Program-made: the position numbers and the translations under genes
Notes under the pieces: generated by a model
The model's input: only the letters and a program-made list of their open reading frames with translations
Told to the model about the DNA's origin: nothing
The model's database searches: none
Shown here: piece by piece, positions 16,390 through 24,152 of the stretch
Numbering within the stretch: position 1 is the first letter of the stretch
How the letters are laid out: the number at the start of each line of letters is the position of its first letter
NCBI GenBank assembly: GCA_020345785.1
Contig: CP070771.1
Coordinates: 6,531,482 to 6,559,138, forward strand
Source of the DNA: Desulfobacterales bacterium
GTDB lineage: Bacteria; Desulfobacterota; Desulfobacteria; Desulfobacterales; JAFDCJ01
Direction: 5' to 3'
Length of the DNA: 27,657 nt

Positions 16390-17640
16390 TTAATCGCAGG
16401 GGGGGTTGTTGCGTCCCACCGGTCCCAGATCCAGAAACTTCTGGCGATCCCAGCCCATGACCTGGTTGACCATGGGGATTGTCTCAATCACCTTATTGTA
16501 AAGGTTGCCGTCTTCGCCAAGCACCACCTCGGTCAGGAATATATCGGCGATGGCCTGTCGGTTCTCGTCGAGCTTGATCAAGCCGCCTGGTGCCTGCAGC
16601 TCCAATTTGGCAAGAGCCTCGCGGAAGGCCTTTTGCCCGTTGGATAAATCCCCTTTTACCTGTTCCAGAGCCTCCAGTGCCGCCAAGGTCGCACAATAAT
16701 AACCATAGGTAAAAAGGGAAGGCGACGGAAATCCTTTCGGGTATTCCTTGCGGTAATCGGCAACATATTTCAACCAGGACGGCTTTTGCGAAGAGTCGGC
16801 AATGGGGCCGGCAGACGGCGTCCCGATGACGAAATCCCGGCGACGTCCCTTGGAACCGAGCACTGACTGATCCATGGTGATAGAGCCGCCGATCAGCGGT
16901 TTGTCGCCGCCGGCCATCTCGTATTGGCTCAGGAAGTTGACGGCATCGGCCCCGCCCAGGGCGACGTAGATAGCGTCGATGTCATCGGGTATCGATGCCA
17001 CGATGGTGCTGAAGTCCTTGTTGCCGATGGGCACCCAGAAACGATCGAGCACTTTGCCACCCGCTTCGCAATATCCCAGGAGAAATCCAAGCACTTGGGT
17101 GTAGGGAAAGGAGTAGTCCTCGGCGATTGTGACAATTTTCTTATATCCTTTGACGTTGTAAGCATACTCGCCCAGGCCGGCCATCCACTGGGCACCGTCG
17201 GTCTGCCAGCGGAAGAAGTTGGGGGCCGGATCGCGCAGGGTGGTGTCCTGGGCAGCCGAGGATCCGTTGAGGATGGTCACCTGGGGCTGGGTCTTGGCAT
17301 AATTCTTCAGTGCAATGCCTTCCGAACCCGAAAGCGGTCCGATCACCAGATCCACCTTGTCCTGTTCCACCAGCTTGCGTACGGCCCTGACCGCACTGTC
17401 CGGGCTTGCATCCGAAGACATGGTAATCATCTCAATTTTTTTCCCGGCTACCATGTAATTCCTCTCTTTAAGCGCCTGTTTGACGCCGCGGACACCGTCC
17501 TCGCCCAAGGCCGCAAAGGCCCCCTCCAGGGTGGCGATGACGCCGAACTTGAATTCGTCTTTGGCATGCGCTGCGACGGCAACGCCCAGGAATGCAACCA
17601 GAGCCAAAAAGATAAACAGCCGTGTCAGATTCTTTTTCAT
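16390..17640 (-). CDS. Liv-type ABC transporter periplasmic substrate-binding protein
   Basis: A 416-residue exported binding protein of the Leu/Ile/Val-binding (Peripla_BP_6) family. The signal peptide is residues 1-26 (MKKN... ending VAAHA, cleavage before KDEF). The mature start FKFGVIATLEGAFAALGEDG and the block DKVDLVIGPLSGSEGIALKN are typical of the first lobe; a second lobe follows with DIDAIYVALGGADAVNFL. An AGGAGG site precedes the ATG. The 91-base spacer to livM is the only sizeable gap inside the transporter block. It captures the substrate for the LivH/LivM permease pair. The ligand cannot be identified from the sequence; the neighbouring enzymes suggest an organic acid or similar small metabolite. 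Confidence 0.94.
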   Translation of the reverse strand: MKKNLTRLFIFLALVAFLGVAVAAHAKDEFKFGVIATLEGAFAALGEDGVRGVKQALKERNYMVAGKKIEMITMSSDASPDSAVRAVRKLVEQDKVDLVIGPLSGSEGIALKNYAKTQPQVTILNGSSAAQDTTLRDPAPNFFRWQTDGAQWMAGLGEYAYNVKGYKKIVTIAEDYSFPYTQVLGFLLGYCEAGGKVLDRFWVPIGNKDFSTIVASIPDDIDAIYVALGGADAVNFLSQYEMAGGDKPLIGGSITMDQSVLGSKGRRRDFVIGTPSAGPIADSSQKPSWLKYVADYRKEYPKGFPSPSLFTYGYYCATLAALEALEQVKGDLSNGQKAFREALAKLELQAPGGLIKLDENRQAIADIFLTEVVLGEDGNLYNKVIETIPMVNQVMGWDRQKFLDLGPVGRNNPPCD

Positions 17641-17731
17641 TTTTTCCTCCTTTTCTTGGTTGGGTTAGTCGTTGTCAACCAAACCTATCCTGTTCAATTT
17701 TCATTCCTCATTTTTTCTGTTCTTTCCAACG

Positions 17732-18730
17732 TCAACGCCGAACGATAGCCTCCTTTATCTTTTGCCACAACCCTAAGATGCCGTCCGGTGAAAAAAGCAC
17801 GATCGCCAAAAAAACGGTGCCGATCAGTAAATTGAAACGCTCACGGGCGATCAGGTCGATGGCGAAGTTTTCCAGCAGAATGTACAGCACTGCCCCGGCA
17901 AAGGCGCCGATGGGATGCCCCAATCCCCCCACAAACGCGATGATCAGGATATCTATGGTGACTCCGATGCCGACCGAGGCGGGATCGATGCGCCCGTTCA
18001 GCCAGACTGTCAGCACACCGCCCAATGAGGCAATCAGGGCGGCAATGGTATAGGCTAAAATGCGATGAGCGGTCACATTGAAGCCCAGAGCGTGCATGCG
18101 CCGGTCATTGTCGCGGATGCCTTGCAAAGACAATCCAAAGGTGGACCTGCCCAGATAGACAGTTGCGGCGTAGGCAATGGCGGCCGTGACCAGGCTCATA
18201 TAGTAGAACGGAATCGGATCGCGCAGGTTGACTCCTGCAATAGCCGGAGGTTTCAGGCCCGCAAATCCCGTCCAGCCGTTAAAAATTGGATAGTTCTGCC
18301 TGACGAAATAATAGAAACCCACACTGATTGCAAGTGTAATCATGATGGTGTAGATCCCCTCGGTGCGCACCGAGATCGCCCCGATCAAGGTTCCAAAGAT
18401 CACCGCGATCAGTACCGCCATCAAGATCGTTGGGAGCCAGGGCCAGCCCAGACCCATTTTTTGGTCGTTGAAGCCCCAAATCGCCACCATGTATCCGGCG
18501 CAGCCGGCCACGCTGAGCTGGGCCAGGGATACCATGCCCCCATAACCGGCCAGTAACGTCACGCTCAAGGCGATTACCCCCAGAATGAATGCCTGAGCCC
18601 CGATCTGCACCGTCCAGAAGGGCGAGGCGATCCAGGGATAGATCAACAGGAAAGCGCCCAGTAGAATATAACTCACTCCCGCAGCCCGGCTGTTGACGGT
18701 AGGGATTTGCGCCGAGCGGCCGGCCATCAT
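17732..18730 (-). CDS. Branched-chain-amino-acid-type ABC transporter permease (LivM type)
   Basis: A 332-residue polytopic inner-membrane permease with about nine hydrophobic segments. Family hallmarks are the cytoplasmic coupling block LQGIRDNDRRMHALGFNV and the late DILIIAFVGGLGHPIGAFAG segment. The ATG at 18730 overlaps the LivH stop as ATGA and is preceded by GGAGGAAGG, so translation is coupled. Together with LivH it forms the membrane channel. Confidence 0.95.
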   Translation of the reverse strand: MMAGRSAQIPTVNSRAAGVSYILLGAFLLIYPWIASPFWTVQIGAQAFILGVIALSVTLLAGYGGMVSLAQLSVAGCAGYMVAIWGFNDQKMGLGWPWLPTILMAVLIAVIFGTLIGAISVRTEGIYTIMITLAISVGFYYFVRQNYPIFNGWTGFAGLKPPAIAGVNLRDPIPFYYMSLVTAAIAYAATVYLGRSTFGLSLQGIRDNDRRMHALGFNVTAHRILAYTIAALIASLGGVLTVWLNGRIDPASVGIGVTIDILIIAFVGGLGHPIGAFAGAVLYILLENFAIDLIARERFNLLIGTVFLAIVLFSPDGILGLWQKIKEAIVRR

Positions 18731-19587
18731 ACCTTCCTCCCGAAAAAACCCTGGGGGCGGAAAGCCAGGGTAACCACCATGATTATAAACGTATAAACCA
18801 CGCCGTAGGTGGGTGAGTAGGCCAGGCCGAACTGTTCGGCCAATCCGATGAGCAGTGCCCCCAAGGCCGCCCCGCCCACACTGCCCATGCCCCCCACTAT
18901 GACGACAACCAGGGACGCCAGCAGATAGCGGACATCCTCGCCCGGAGCTATGGACAAGGCGCTTCCACCCACTACCCCGGCCAGACCGGCCAGACCGGCG
19001 CCGATGGCAAAGACAACGGCAAACACGCGGTGGACATTAACCCCGGTGGCGGCCAGCATATTTTTATCGTCCACTCCGGCCCTGATTTGCATGCCCACTT
19101 TGGTGCGGGTCAGAAAATACCACAGCGCCAGACCAATCACGATTGCCACCCCCAGGATGAACAGGCGGTAGGTCGTGTAAACCCGCACCAGCGGCAGACG
19201 GGTGATGCCGTAAAGCGCATCGGGAATTTCAAATTGATACGTCGTGCCGCCCCAGATGGCCAGCATCAGATCGGCTATGATGATGGAAATGCCGATGCTG
19301 ACCATGGTCTGACGGATATCCTGGCCTTCTATGTGGCGGAAGATGCACACCTGAAACAAAAGCCCCATGATGGCCATGGAGAGGAAGCCGGACGCCACCC
19401 CCAATATCCAGGAACCGGCCAGCTCATGAATGGAGAAACCGATGTAAGCGCCCAAAAGATAAAGCGAACCGTGTGCCAGATTTACATTCCGCATGAGTCC
19501 GAATACAAGGGTGAAGCCGCTTGCCACAAGAAAATAAAGGGCGGCGAGGGTGAGTCCATTCAGAATGGTCAAAACAAACAGTTTCAC
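18727..19587 (-). CDS. Branched-chain-amino-acid-type ABC transporter permease (LivH type)
   Basis: A 286-residue inner-membrane permease with about eight hydrophobic segments. It shows the LivH landmarks NVNLAHGSLYLLGAY near the N-terminus, the coupling loop GMQIRAGVDDKNMLAATGVN and the C-terminal VVIVGGMGSVGGAALGALL. I read the start as GTG at 19587, with only a weak GGTTAGG upstream. It is the first transporter gene after the SorC-type regulator, 79 bases downstream of it on the same strand. The gap contains the small palindrome TCCGCC-TGA-GGCGGA (19609-19623). Confidence 0.95.
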   Translation of the reverse strand: MKLFVLTILNGLTLAALYFLVASGFTLVFGLMRNVNLAHGSLYLLGAYIGFSIHELAGSWILGVASGFLSMAIMGLLFQVCIFRHIEGQDIRQTMVSIGISIIIADLMLAIWGGTTYQFEIPDALYGITRLPLVRVYTTYRLFILGVAIVIGLALWYFLTRTKVGMQIRAGVDDKNMLAATGVNVHRVFAVVFAIGAGLAGLAGVVGGSALSIAPGEDVRYLLASLVVVIVGGMGSVGGAALGALLIGLAEQFGLAYSPTYGVVYTFIIMVVTLAFRPQGFFGRKV

Positions 19588-19625
19588 TGAAAGTTTACCT
19601 AACCTGGATCCGCCTGAGGCGGAGA

Positions 19626-19657
19626 ATTGACTATTGAAAATCGAAAATATTCAATCC
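19626..19657. repeat. Intergenic repeat relative (ATTGACTATTGAAAATCG)
   Basis: This AT-rich stretch between the regulator and livH resembles the ATTGAATATTGAAGATTG family seen at 13220 and 21987, and ends in an inverted word (AATATTCAAT). It lies beside the palindrome TCCGCCTGAGGCGGA (19609-19623). No function is evident. Confidence 0.45.
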
Positions 19658-19666
19658 AAATCAGTG

Positions 19667-20629
19667 TCAGTTGATCATGCGCATTACTTCCATGGCATTG
19701 TCGGAATCAGTGATGAGTACGTGAATAACACCGGTATGCAGCGCCCCAAGAATCGCTTTTGATTTGCCCTTTTCGCTTACCACTGCGATGACGGTGCGGA
19801 TATGGCGCAAATCATCCAGAGTTAATCCCACAAGATGACCGTGCGTCTCGGGATTGATCAGGCGTCCCTCTAAATCGAAGTAGGTACCCAGCATGTCGCC
19901 GACAGCGCCGCTATGCGCCAGTTTTTTGGCCTCAGGCAACGAGATACAGTCCATGCGCACCAAAGTGGCGTCATCTGAGGGCGTGCCAATGCCGACAATG
20001 GCAATATCTGCCTTTCTGGCTTTGGTTAAGATTGGGCCGACTGCTTCCTGGGCGTACAGGATATCCCGGACCCTTTTACTTTCAACATAGGCTGGAGCAT
20101 GCAGATGAATTGCCCTTCCCCCCGAGTTGGCGGCTAACTTTTGACAGATATCGTTGGGATTAATCGACTCGCCGACATGCGGCGAGCTTCCCATGGCGCT
20201 GACAAAAGTGCAATTAATCCTGCTAGACGGATGGTAGAAATCCGGAATGCCGCCTGTGTTCCGACCCATGCCCACAGTCACGACCATGCCGTCGGACAAA
20301 TGGCGTTCGAGATAGCCGGCTGCTGCCCGGGTGACCGACCGCCTCCGTTCTTCTTCATCAGGGTACGAAGCCGCGACCAGTGCGTCACTTAAGTTGAATC
20401 TGCTTTTGAGTTTTTTTTCGAAATCCAGCGAGACCGCCGTCGAAGTTTTTATGTTGATTTCGACGATCCCTAACTCTCTTGCCTGGCTGAGCAGCCGCTG
20501 AACTTTTTGACGGGATATGCCTAAAGCACGAGCGACTTCTACCTGGGTCTTCCCTTCTAGATAATAGAGAGACGCCATCCTGGCCAGAAACTCGAGAAAA
20601 CTGCGATCTTCATCCGGGTATTGGAGCAT
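19667..20629 (-). CDS. SorC/DeoR-type sugar-binding transcriptional regulator
   Basis: A 320-residue regulator. Residues 26-55 form a helix-turn-helix (QVEVARALGISRQKVQRLLSQ within it), followed from about residue 60 by the SorC-type effector-binding domain, with VVTVGMGRNTGG, ADIAIVGIGTPS and the C-terminal LGALHTGVIHVLITD. Such proteins usually bind a phosphorylated sugar or similar metabolite through the C-terminal domain and control adjacent catabolic genes. It lies at the head of the minus-strand Liv transporter block and is divergent from the three TIM-barrel genes, so it probably controls both. The inverted repeat at 21010-21038 is the best candidate operator. Start ATG 20629 has a weak ribosome binding site. 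Confidence 0.9.
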   Translation of the reverse strand: MLQYPDEDRSFLEFLARMASLYYLEGKTQVEVARALGISRQKVQRLLSQARELGIVEINIKTSTAVSLDFEKKLKSRFNLSDALVAASYPDEEERRRSVTRAAAGYLERHLSDGMVVTVGMGRNTGGIPDFYHPSSRINCTFVSAMGSSPHVGESINPNDICQKLAANSGGRAIHLHAPAYVESKRVRDILYAQEAVGPILTKARKADIAIVGIGTPSDDATLVRMDCISLPEAKKLAHSGAVGDMLGTYFDLEGRLINPETHGHLVGLTLDDLRHIRTVIAVVSEKGKSKAILGALHTGVIHVLITDSDNAMEVMRMIN

Positions 20630-21009
20630 AGTTGCGTCTCGGAACTGCTACAACTTACTAAAGATATTCCAATAATATGAGAGTAATAGCAGAATGCGGA
20701 GGGTTTTGGATCCTTTTTTCGTCAGAGCCATCACAGCATTACTCCAGAACCCATGATTCCACTAATCCAGCATTCCAACATTCGCCCGCTGTAAAGCGGG
20801 ATGCGCGAAACGGACTGAGTGCTGCTCAATTGGGCATTTGCTCGCAAGGTGGACAACTTTGTATATATAAAGACATTCCGGCTGTCAAGAATTACTTGGA
20901 GATACTTTGTGATATCTAAAACCAGCATAAATTCATTGCCGTAACGCTAACCATCTGAATTAACAGTATCTGACTCATTATGCTCCATTAAGGGAATCAC
21001 CCGCGGCAT

Positions 21010-21038
21010 ATTCCGCAAATGGTTGAATTTTACGGAAT
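21010..21038. promoter_or_regulatory. Candidate operator: inverted repeat ATTCCGCAAAT...ATTTTACGGAAT
   Basis: ATTCCGCAAAT (21010-21020) and ATTTTACGGAAT (21027-21038) form a nearly perfect dyad with a 6-base spacer. It ends 6 bases before the -35 box of the promoter of the TIM-barrel genes. Position and symmetry fit a binding site for the divergent SorC-type regulator. Confidence 0.6.
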
Positions 21039-21044
21039 TTACTC

Positions 21045-21073
21045 TTGACTTGGGAGTAACAACTTTCTATTAT
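21045..21073 (+). promoter_or_regulatory. Sigma70-type promoter of the TIM-barrel gene cluster
   Basis: TTGACT (21045-21050) and TATTAT (21068-21073) are separated by exactly 17 bases, five of six matches at each box to the TTGACA/TATAAT consensus. Transcription would begin near 21080, about 65 bases before the first TIM-barrel start codon. Confidence 0.75.
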
Positions 21074-21143
21074 GCCTGGAAACCCAATATTTTGAGCAAA
21101 TGCCCACATTTAGTTTATCATACATTTATGAGGAGGCTGTCAA

Positions 21144-21971
21144 ATGGCTTTTACCAGAAAGCAAATATTGGAGCGCTTGCAAAAAAGCATCGATGCCCGT
21201 ATCCCGATTATCGGCGGCGGCGCGGGCACCGGCATCTCGGCCAAATTCGAGGAGGCCGGCGGCGTGGATCTTATGGTCATTTACAACTCCGGACGTTTCC
21301 GCATGGCCGGCCGCGGGTCGCTGGCGGGCTGCATGCCCTATGGAGACGCCAATGCAATCGTCATGGAAATGGCCGACGAAGTTCTACCGGTGGTGAAAAA
21401 CACGCCCGTCTTGGCCGGTGTCTGCGGAACCGATCCTTTCAGACTCATGGATAAGTTTCTCCAAAAAGTCAAAGATGCAGGATTTTCCGGGGTGCAGAAC
21501 TTTCCAACCGTAGGGTTGTATGACGGTCAGTTTCGACAGAATTTGGAGGAAACCGGCATGGGCTACGGGCTTGAAGTCGACATGATCGGCATGGCCCGCG
21601 ATCTGGATCTGTTTACGACGCCTTACGCCTTCAGCACGGATGAAGCCAAGGCCATGGCCGAGGCCGGCGCCGATGTGGTAGTCGCCCATTTAGGGCTTAC
21701 GACCAAGGGTTCCATCGGTGCGACCACCGCCGTGACCCTGGATCAGGCTCCAGCTAAAGTGCAGGAAATCGTAAATGCGGCCAAAAGTGTCAACCCCAAC
21801 ATCATCTGCCTTTGCCATGGCGGCCCCATTTCCATGCCCGAGGACGCGGAATACGTGCTCAAAAATACGGAGGGCGTCCACGGATTTTACGGCGCCTCCA
21901 GCATGGAGCGTCTACCGACGGAGGTGGCCATTACTGAACAGATGAAAAAATTCAAGGCAATCAGGTTCTAG
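21144..21971 (+). CDS. PEP-hydrolase-like TIM-barrel protein (PF09370 family), paralogue 1
   Basis: A 275-residue cytoplasmic TIM-barrel protein of the family annotated as phosphoenolpyruvate hydrolase-like, which is also the C-terminal domain of the tomato protein Tm-1. Blocks seen are GGGAGTG (24-30), IYNSGRFR (46-53), NFPTVGL (119-125), [13 protein letters not shown] (174-186), CHGGP (224-228) and [11 protein letters not shown] (250-260). The biochemical reaction of the family is poorly defined. The ATG at 21144 has AGGAGG upstream. It is the first of three tandem paralogues, behind a strong promoter, divergent from the regulator and from the transporter operon that carries the UPF0261 domain. 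It shares IYNSGRFR and NFPTVGL exactly with paralogue 2 but not with paralogue 3. Confidence 0.9.
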   Translation: MAFTRKQILERLQKSIDARIPIIGGGAGTGISAKFEEAGGVDLMVIYNSGRFRMAGRGSLAGCMPYGDANAIVMEMADEVLPVVKNTPVLAGVCGTDPFRLMDKFLQKVKDAGFSGVQNFPTVGLYDGQFRQNLEETGMGYGLEVDMIGMARDLDLFTTPYAFSTDEAKAMAEAGADVVVAHLGLTTKGSIGATTAVTLDQAPAKVQEIVNAAKSVNPNIICLCHGGPISMPEDAEYVLKNTEGVHGFYGASSMERLPTEVAITEQMKKFKAIRF

Positions 21972-21986
21972 TCCGGACGAGCCGGG

Positions 21987-22022
21987 ATTGAATATTGAAG
22001 ATTGCAAATTGAATTTTTGTGG
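21987..22022. repeat. 36-base intergenic repeat, copy 2
   Basis: This 36-base stretch between TIM-barrel paralogues 1 and 2 starts ATTGAATATTGAAGATTG and ends TTTTTGTGG. It matches 13220-13255 at 33 of 36 positions in the same orientation, which is well beyond what AT-richness alone would give. Confidence 0.7.
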
Positions 22023-22163
22023 CTGTTGTATTTCTGCATTCCAGTTGAAATCAAAGGATAACTTAAATATTAAATCGCTGCAGGCTAGCCAAATTATCCC
22101 AATGTAGTTTTTTGGACCCAAAATGCAAGAAAACAACAATTATGGCAACCAGAGGAGGAAGAG

Positions 22164-23030
22164 ATGGCTAAGAAATATTCGCGCGCGGAAGTCAACGCCC
22201 GACTGAAAGAAACTTTGAAGCAGGGTAAGCCCATTATTATCGGCGGCGCAGGTGATGGATTTACCGCCAAGCTTGAGGAAAAGGGCGGCTTGGACATCAT
22301 CGGCATATACAACTCAGGACGGTTCCGGCACTTCGGAGCCGGTTCGCTGTCCGGTCTGATGCCGGTGGGGCGCAACCAGGACATGGTCATGGACTATGCC
22401 GCCGAGGTACTGTCCATGGTCAAGCATACGCCGGTGATAGCCGGTTTCTGTTCGCAGGACTCAAGAACCCTGTGGGAATACTGGTTTAATACCCTGACTG
22501 CCATGGGCGTTTCCGGGTTTATGAACTTCCCCACGGTTGGACTGATCGACGCCGACTCGCATTATCGCAAGAATCTGGAAGAATCCGGACTCGGTTACAG
22601 CAAGGAAATCGAAGTCCTGAAGCTGGCCCATGCGATGGACTTGTTTACGATCGGCTATTGCTTTACGCCTGAAGAAGCGGAAATGGTCGCCAAAGCAGGG
22701 GTGGACGTGGTCGCCTGTCATGTCGGCTTGACCGCAGGAGGCCTGATCGGCGCTGAGAGCGTCATGAGCCTGGAAGAAAGCGTGCGGGTGACAAACGACC
22801 TTATCAAAGCCGCCAGACGCGTCCGGCCGAAGGGGGATTTCTTTGCCATTACCCACGGCGGTCCAATGGAAGACCCCAAGAGCACTACCTATGTGATGGA
22901 GCATACCGAGGCGGTGGGCTACTTGGGCGCCTCCAGCATTGAACGGACTCCGGTTGAGCCGGCGGTGGTGAAGGTCTGCGAGGAATTTAAGAGCATGCCG
23001 GTGAACATACCGGAATGGTTGAAGCTCTAA
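22164..23030 (+). CDS. PEP-hydrolase-like TIM-barrel protein (PF09370 family), paralogue 2
   Basis: A 288-residue TIM-barrel protein, slightly longer than its neighbours through a C-terminal extension (NIPEWLKL). It keeps the family blocks IIIGGAGDG (24-32), IYNSGRFR (48-55), NFPTVGL (121-127), THGGP (230-234) and GASSIERTPVE (255-265). The ATG at 22164 follows the strong site GAGGAGGAAGAG. It lies 192 bases after paralogue 1 and 95 before paralogue 3, all on the same strand, so one transcript is likely. Paralogues 1 and 2 resemble each other more than paralogue 3 in the motif regions. Whether the three have different substrates or form a mixed complex cannot be decided from the sequence. Confidence 0.9.
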   Translation: MAKKYSRAEVNARLKETLKQGKPIIIGGAGDGFTAKLEEKGGLDIIGIYNSGRFRHFGAGSLSGLMPVGRNQDMVMDYAAEVLSMVKHTPVIAGFCSQDSRTLWEYWFNTLTAMGVSGFMNFPTVGLIDADSHYRKNLEESGLGYSKEIEVLKLAHAMDLFTIGYCFTPEEAEMVAKAGVDVVACHVGLTAGGLIGAESVMSLEESVRVTNDLIKAARRVRPKGDFFAITHGGPMEDPKSTTYVMEHTEAVGYLGASSIERTPVEPAVVKVCEEFKSMPVNIPEWLKL

Positions 23031-23125
23031 GTCGACCGAAAATTTTCAATTTTCCCGCGTTGCGCATTGATGGCATTGCTTGTTCAGAGTGTTCTCGTTT
23101 AACTCGTTTCCCATAAGGAGGTACC

Positions 23126-23968
23126 TTGGCCAGAAAATACACAAGAAAGCAAGTGCTGGAGCGATTGCATCGTCAAATTGAAGCACAAAAGCCTCTGCTC
23201 ATGTTCGGTGCGGGCATCGGTTTGACCGCCAAATGCGCCGAACTGGGCGGGGCGGACCTTATCGCCGTTTATTCCACCGCCATCTACCGTATGAAGGGCC
23301 AGCACACACTTATGGCTTTTCTGCCTTATTCCAATGCCAATGAGCATGTGGCCAAAATGGCTACCGAGATTCTGCCTGCCGTTAAGGAGACTCCCTGCAT
23401 CGTGGGCATCGGAGCCCATGATCCTGGCCTGGATCTGGAAAGTTTTCTGAATCGAATGATGGGTTTGGGCTTTTCCGGGGTGACCAACGAACCTTTTGCC
23501 GGGATTTACGGGCCGGCGTTTGCAGCTCAACTGGAACAAGCCGGATTGGGATTTTCCAGAGAAGTAGAGTTGATCGCTTTGGCCCATAAAAAGGACATCT
23601 TCACCTCCGGCTGGGCATTCAACCCGGATGAAGCCCGACGGATGGCAGAAGCCGGCGCCGATGTAATCGGCGCCCTGGTTGGGGTTACAGCCGGAGGACT
23701 GAGCGGGGCTTCGGAATCTCAAACATTGGAAGACGCCACCGAGACGGTCCGGGCCATTTGCCGGGCGGCCAAGGAAATAAATCCCCAGGTCATGATCTTA
23801 ACCCACGGCGGTCCTTTCAAAGATCCCGCCTCGGCGGAGTACTCGATAACAAATTCTGATGCAGTAGGGTATGCAGCCGGATCCAGCGGAGAACGGATGC
23901 CGACGGAAAAGGCGGTCATTGAGGTGACCAAATCCTATAAACGGATGAAACTTGTACATATGTCATGA
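23126..23968 (+). CDS. PEP-hydrolase-like TIM-barrel protein (PF09370 family), paralogue 3 (diverged motifs)
   Basis: A 280-residue TIM-barrel protein that starts at TTG 23126, behind AAGGAGG. The overall fold pattern and the blocks MFGAGIG (26-32), AGADVIGALVGVTAGG (176-191), THGGP (226-230) and GSSGERMPTE (252-261) are kept. At two places where paralogues 1 and 2 agree it differs: YSTAIYR (49-55) replaces YNSGRFR, and NEPFAGI (121-127) replaces NFPTVGL. Since these loops lie at strand ends of the barrel, where the active site is expected, this copy may use another substrate or have another role. The TTG start may lower its expression relative to the others. Downstream lie TTC-rich repeat words and then the flavoprotein gene. 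Confidence 0.88.
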   Translation: MARKYTRKQVLERLHRQIEAQKPLLMFGAGIGLTAKCAELGGADLIAVYSTAIYRMKGQHTLMAFLPYSNANEHVAKMATEILPAVKETPCIVGIGAHDPGLDLESFLNRMMGLGFSGVTNEPFAGIYGPAFAAQLEQAGLGFSREVELIALAHKKDIFTSGWAFNPDEARRMAEAGADVIGALVGVTAGGLSGASESQTLEDATETVRAICRAAKEINPQVMILTHGGPFKDPASAEYSITNSDAVGYAAGSSGERMPTEKAVIEVTKSYKRMKLVHMS

Positions 23969-23982
23969 GCCGGCCAGACCAT

Positions 23983-24012
23983 GTTCAGGGTTCCGGGTTC
24001 AGAGGTTCGGGG
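23983..24012. repeat. GTTCAGGGTTCCGGGTTC-type intergenic word repeat
   Basis: GTTCAGGGTTCCGGGTTCAG followed by AGGTTCGGGG is an imperfect tandem of a GGTTC word in the gap after paralogue 3. In the opposite strand it resembles the TTGAACC words at 3728-3752. No regulatory meaning is evident. Confidence 0.45.
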
Positions 24013-24152
24013 TAAAAAAGGAAGATCTATAGTTCCGCAAGTCGTGATGTGAAAAAAAGGCAAAGCCTTCAAGCCTCCTATGCTCCCGGCTCCCTCAGGG
24101 TTCAAGAAAGGTGGCCGGTGTGGTTGCGTTTATCAGAAAGGGTTACGAGCCT

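Larger units (their letters stand above)
20630..21143. other. Divergent regulatory region between the SorC-type regulator and the TIM-barrel genes
   Basis: No gene is supported in these 514 bases. The distal part (21010-21073) holds a candidate operator and a sigma70-type promoter. The middle (20740-20805) contains repeat-like words such as ATCCAGCATTCCAACATTCG and a small hairpin CCCGCT-GTAA-AGCGGG (20788-20803). A second possible promoter element, TATATA near 20863-20868, lacks a clear partner box. The length is generous for a simple divergent promoter. Confidence 0.55.

Noticed and set aside
20677..20919. Small open frames on both strands in the regulator/TIM-barrel gap
   Set aside because: They cover repeat-like words and the promoter region, with no start context or similarity, so they were treated as non-coding.
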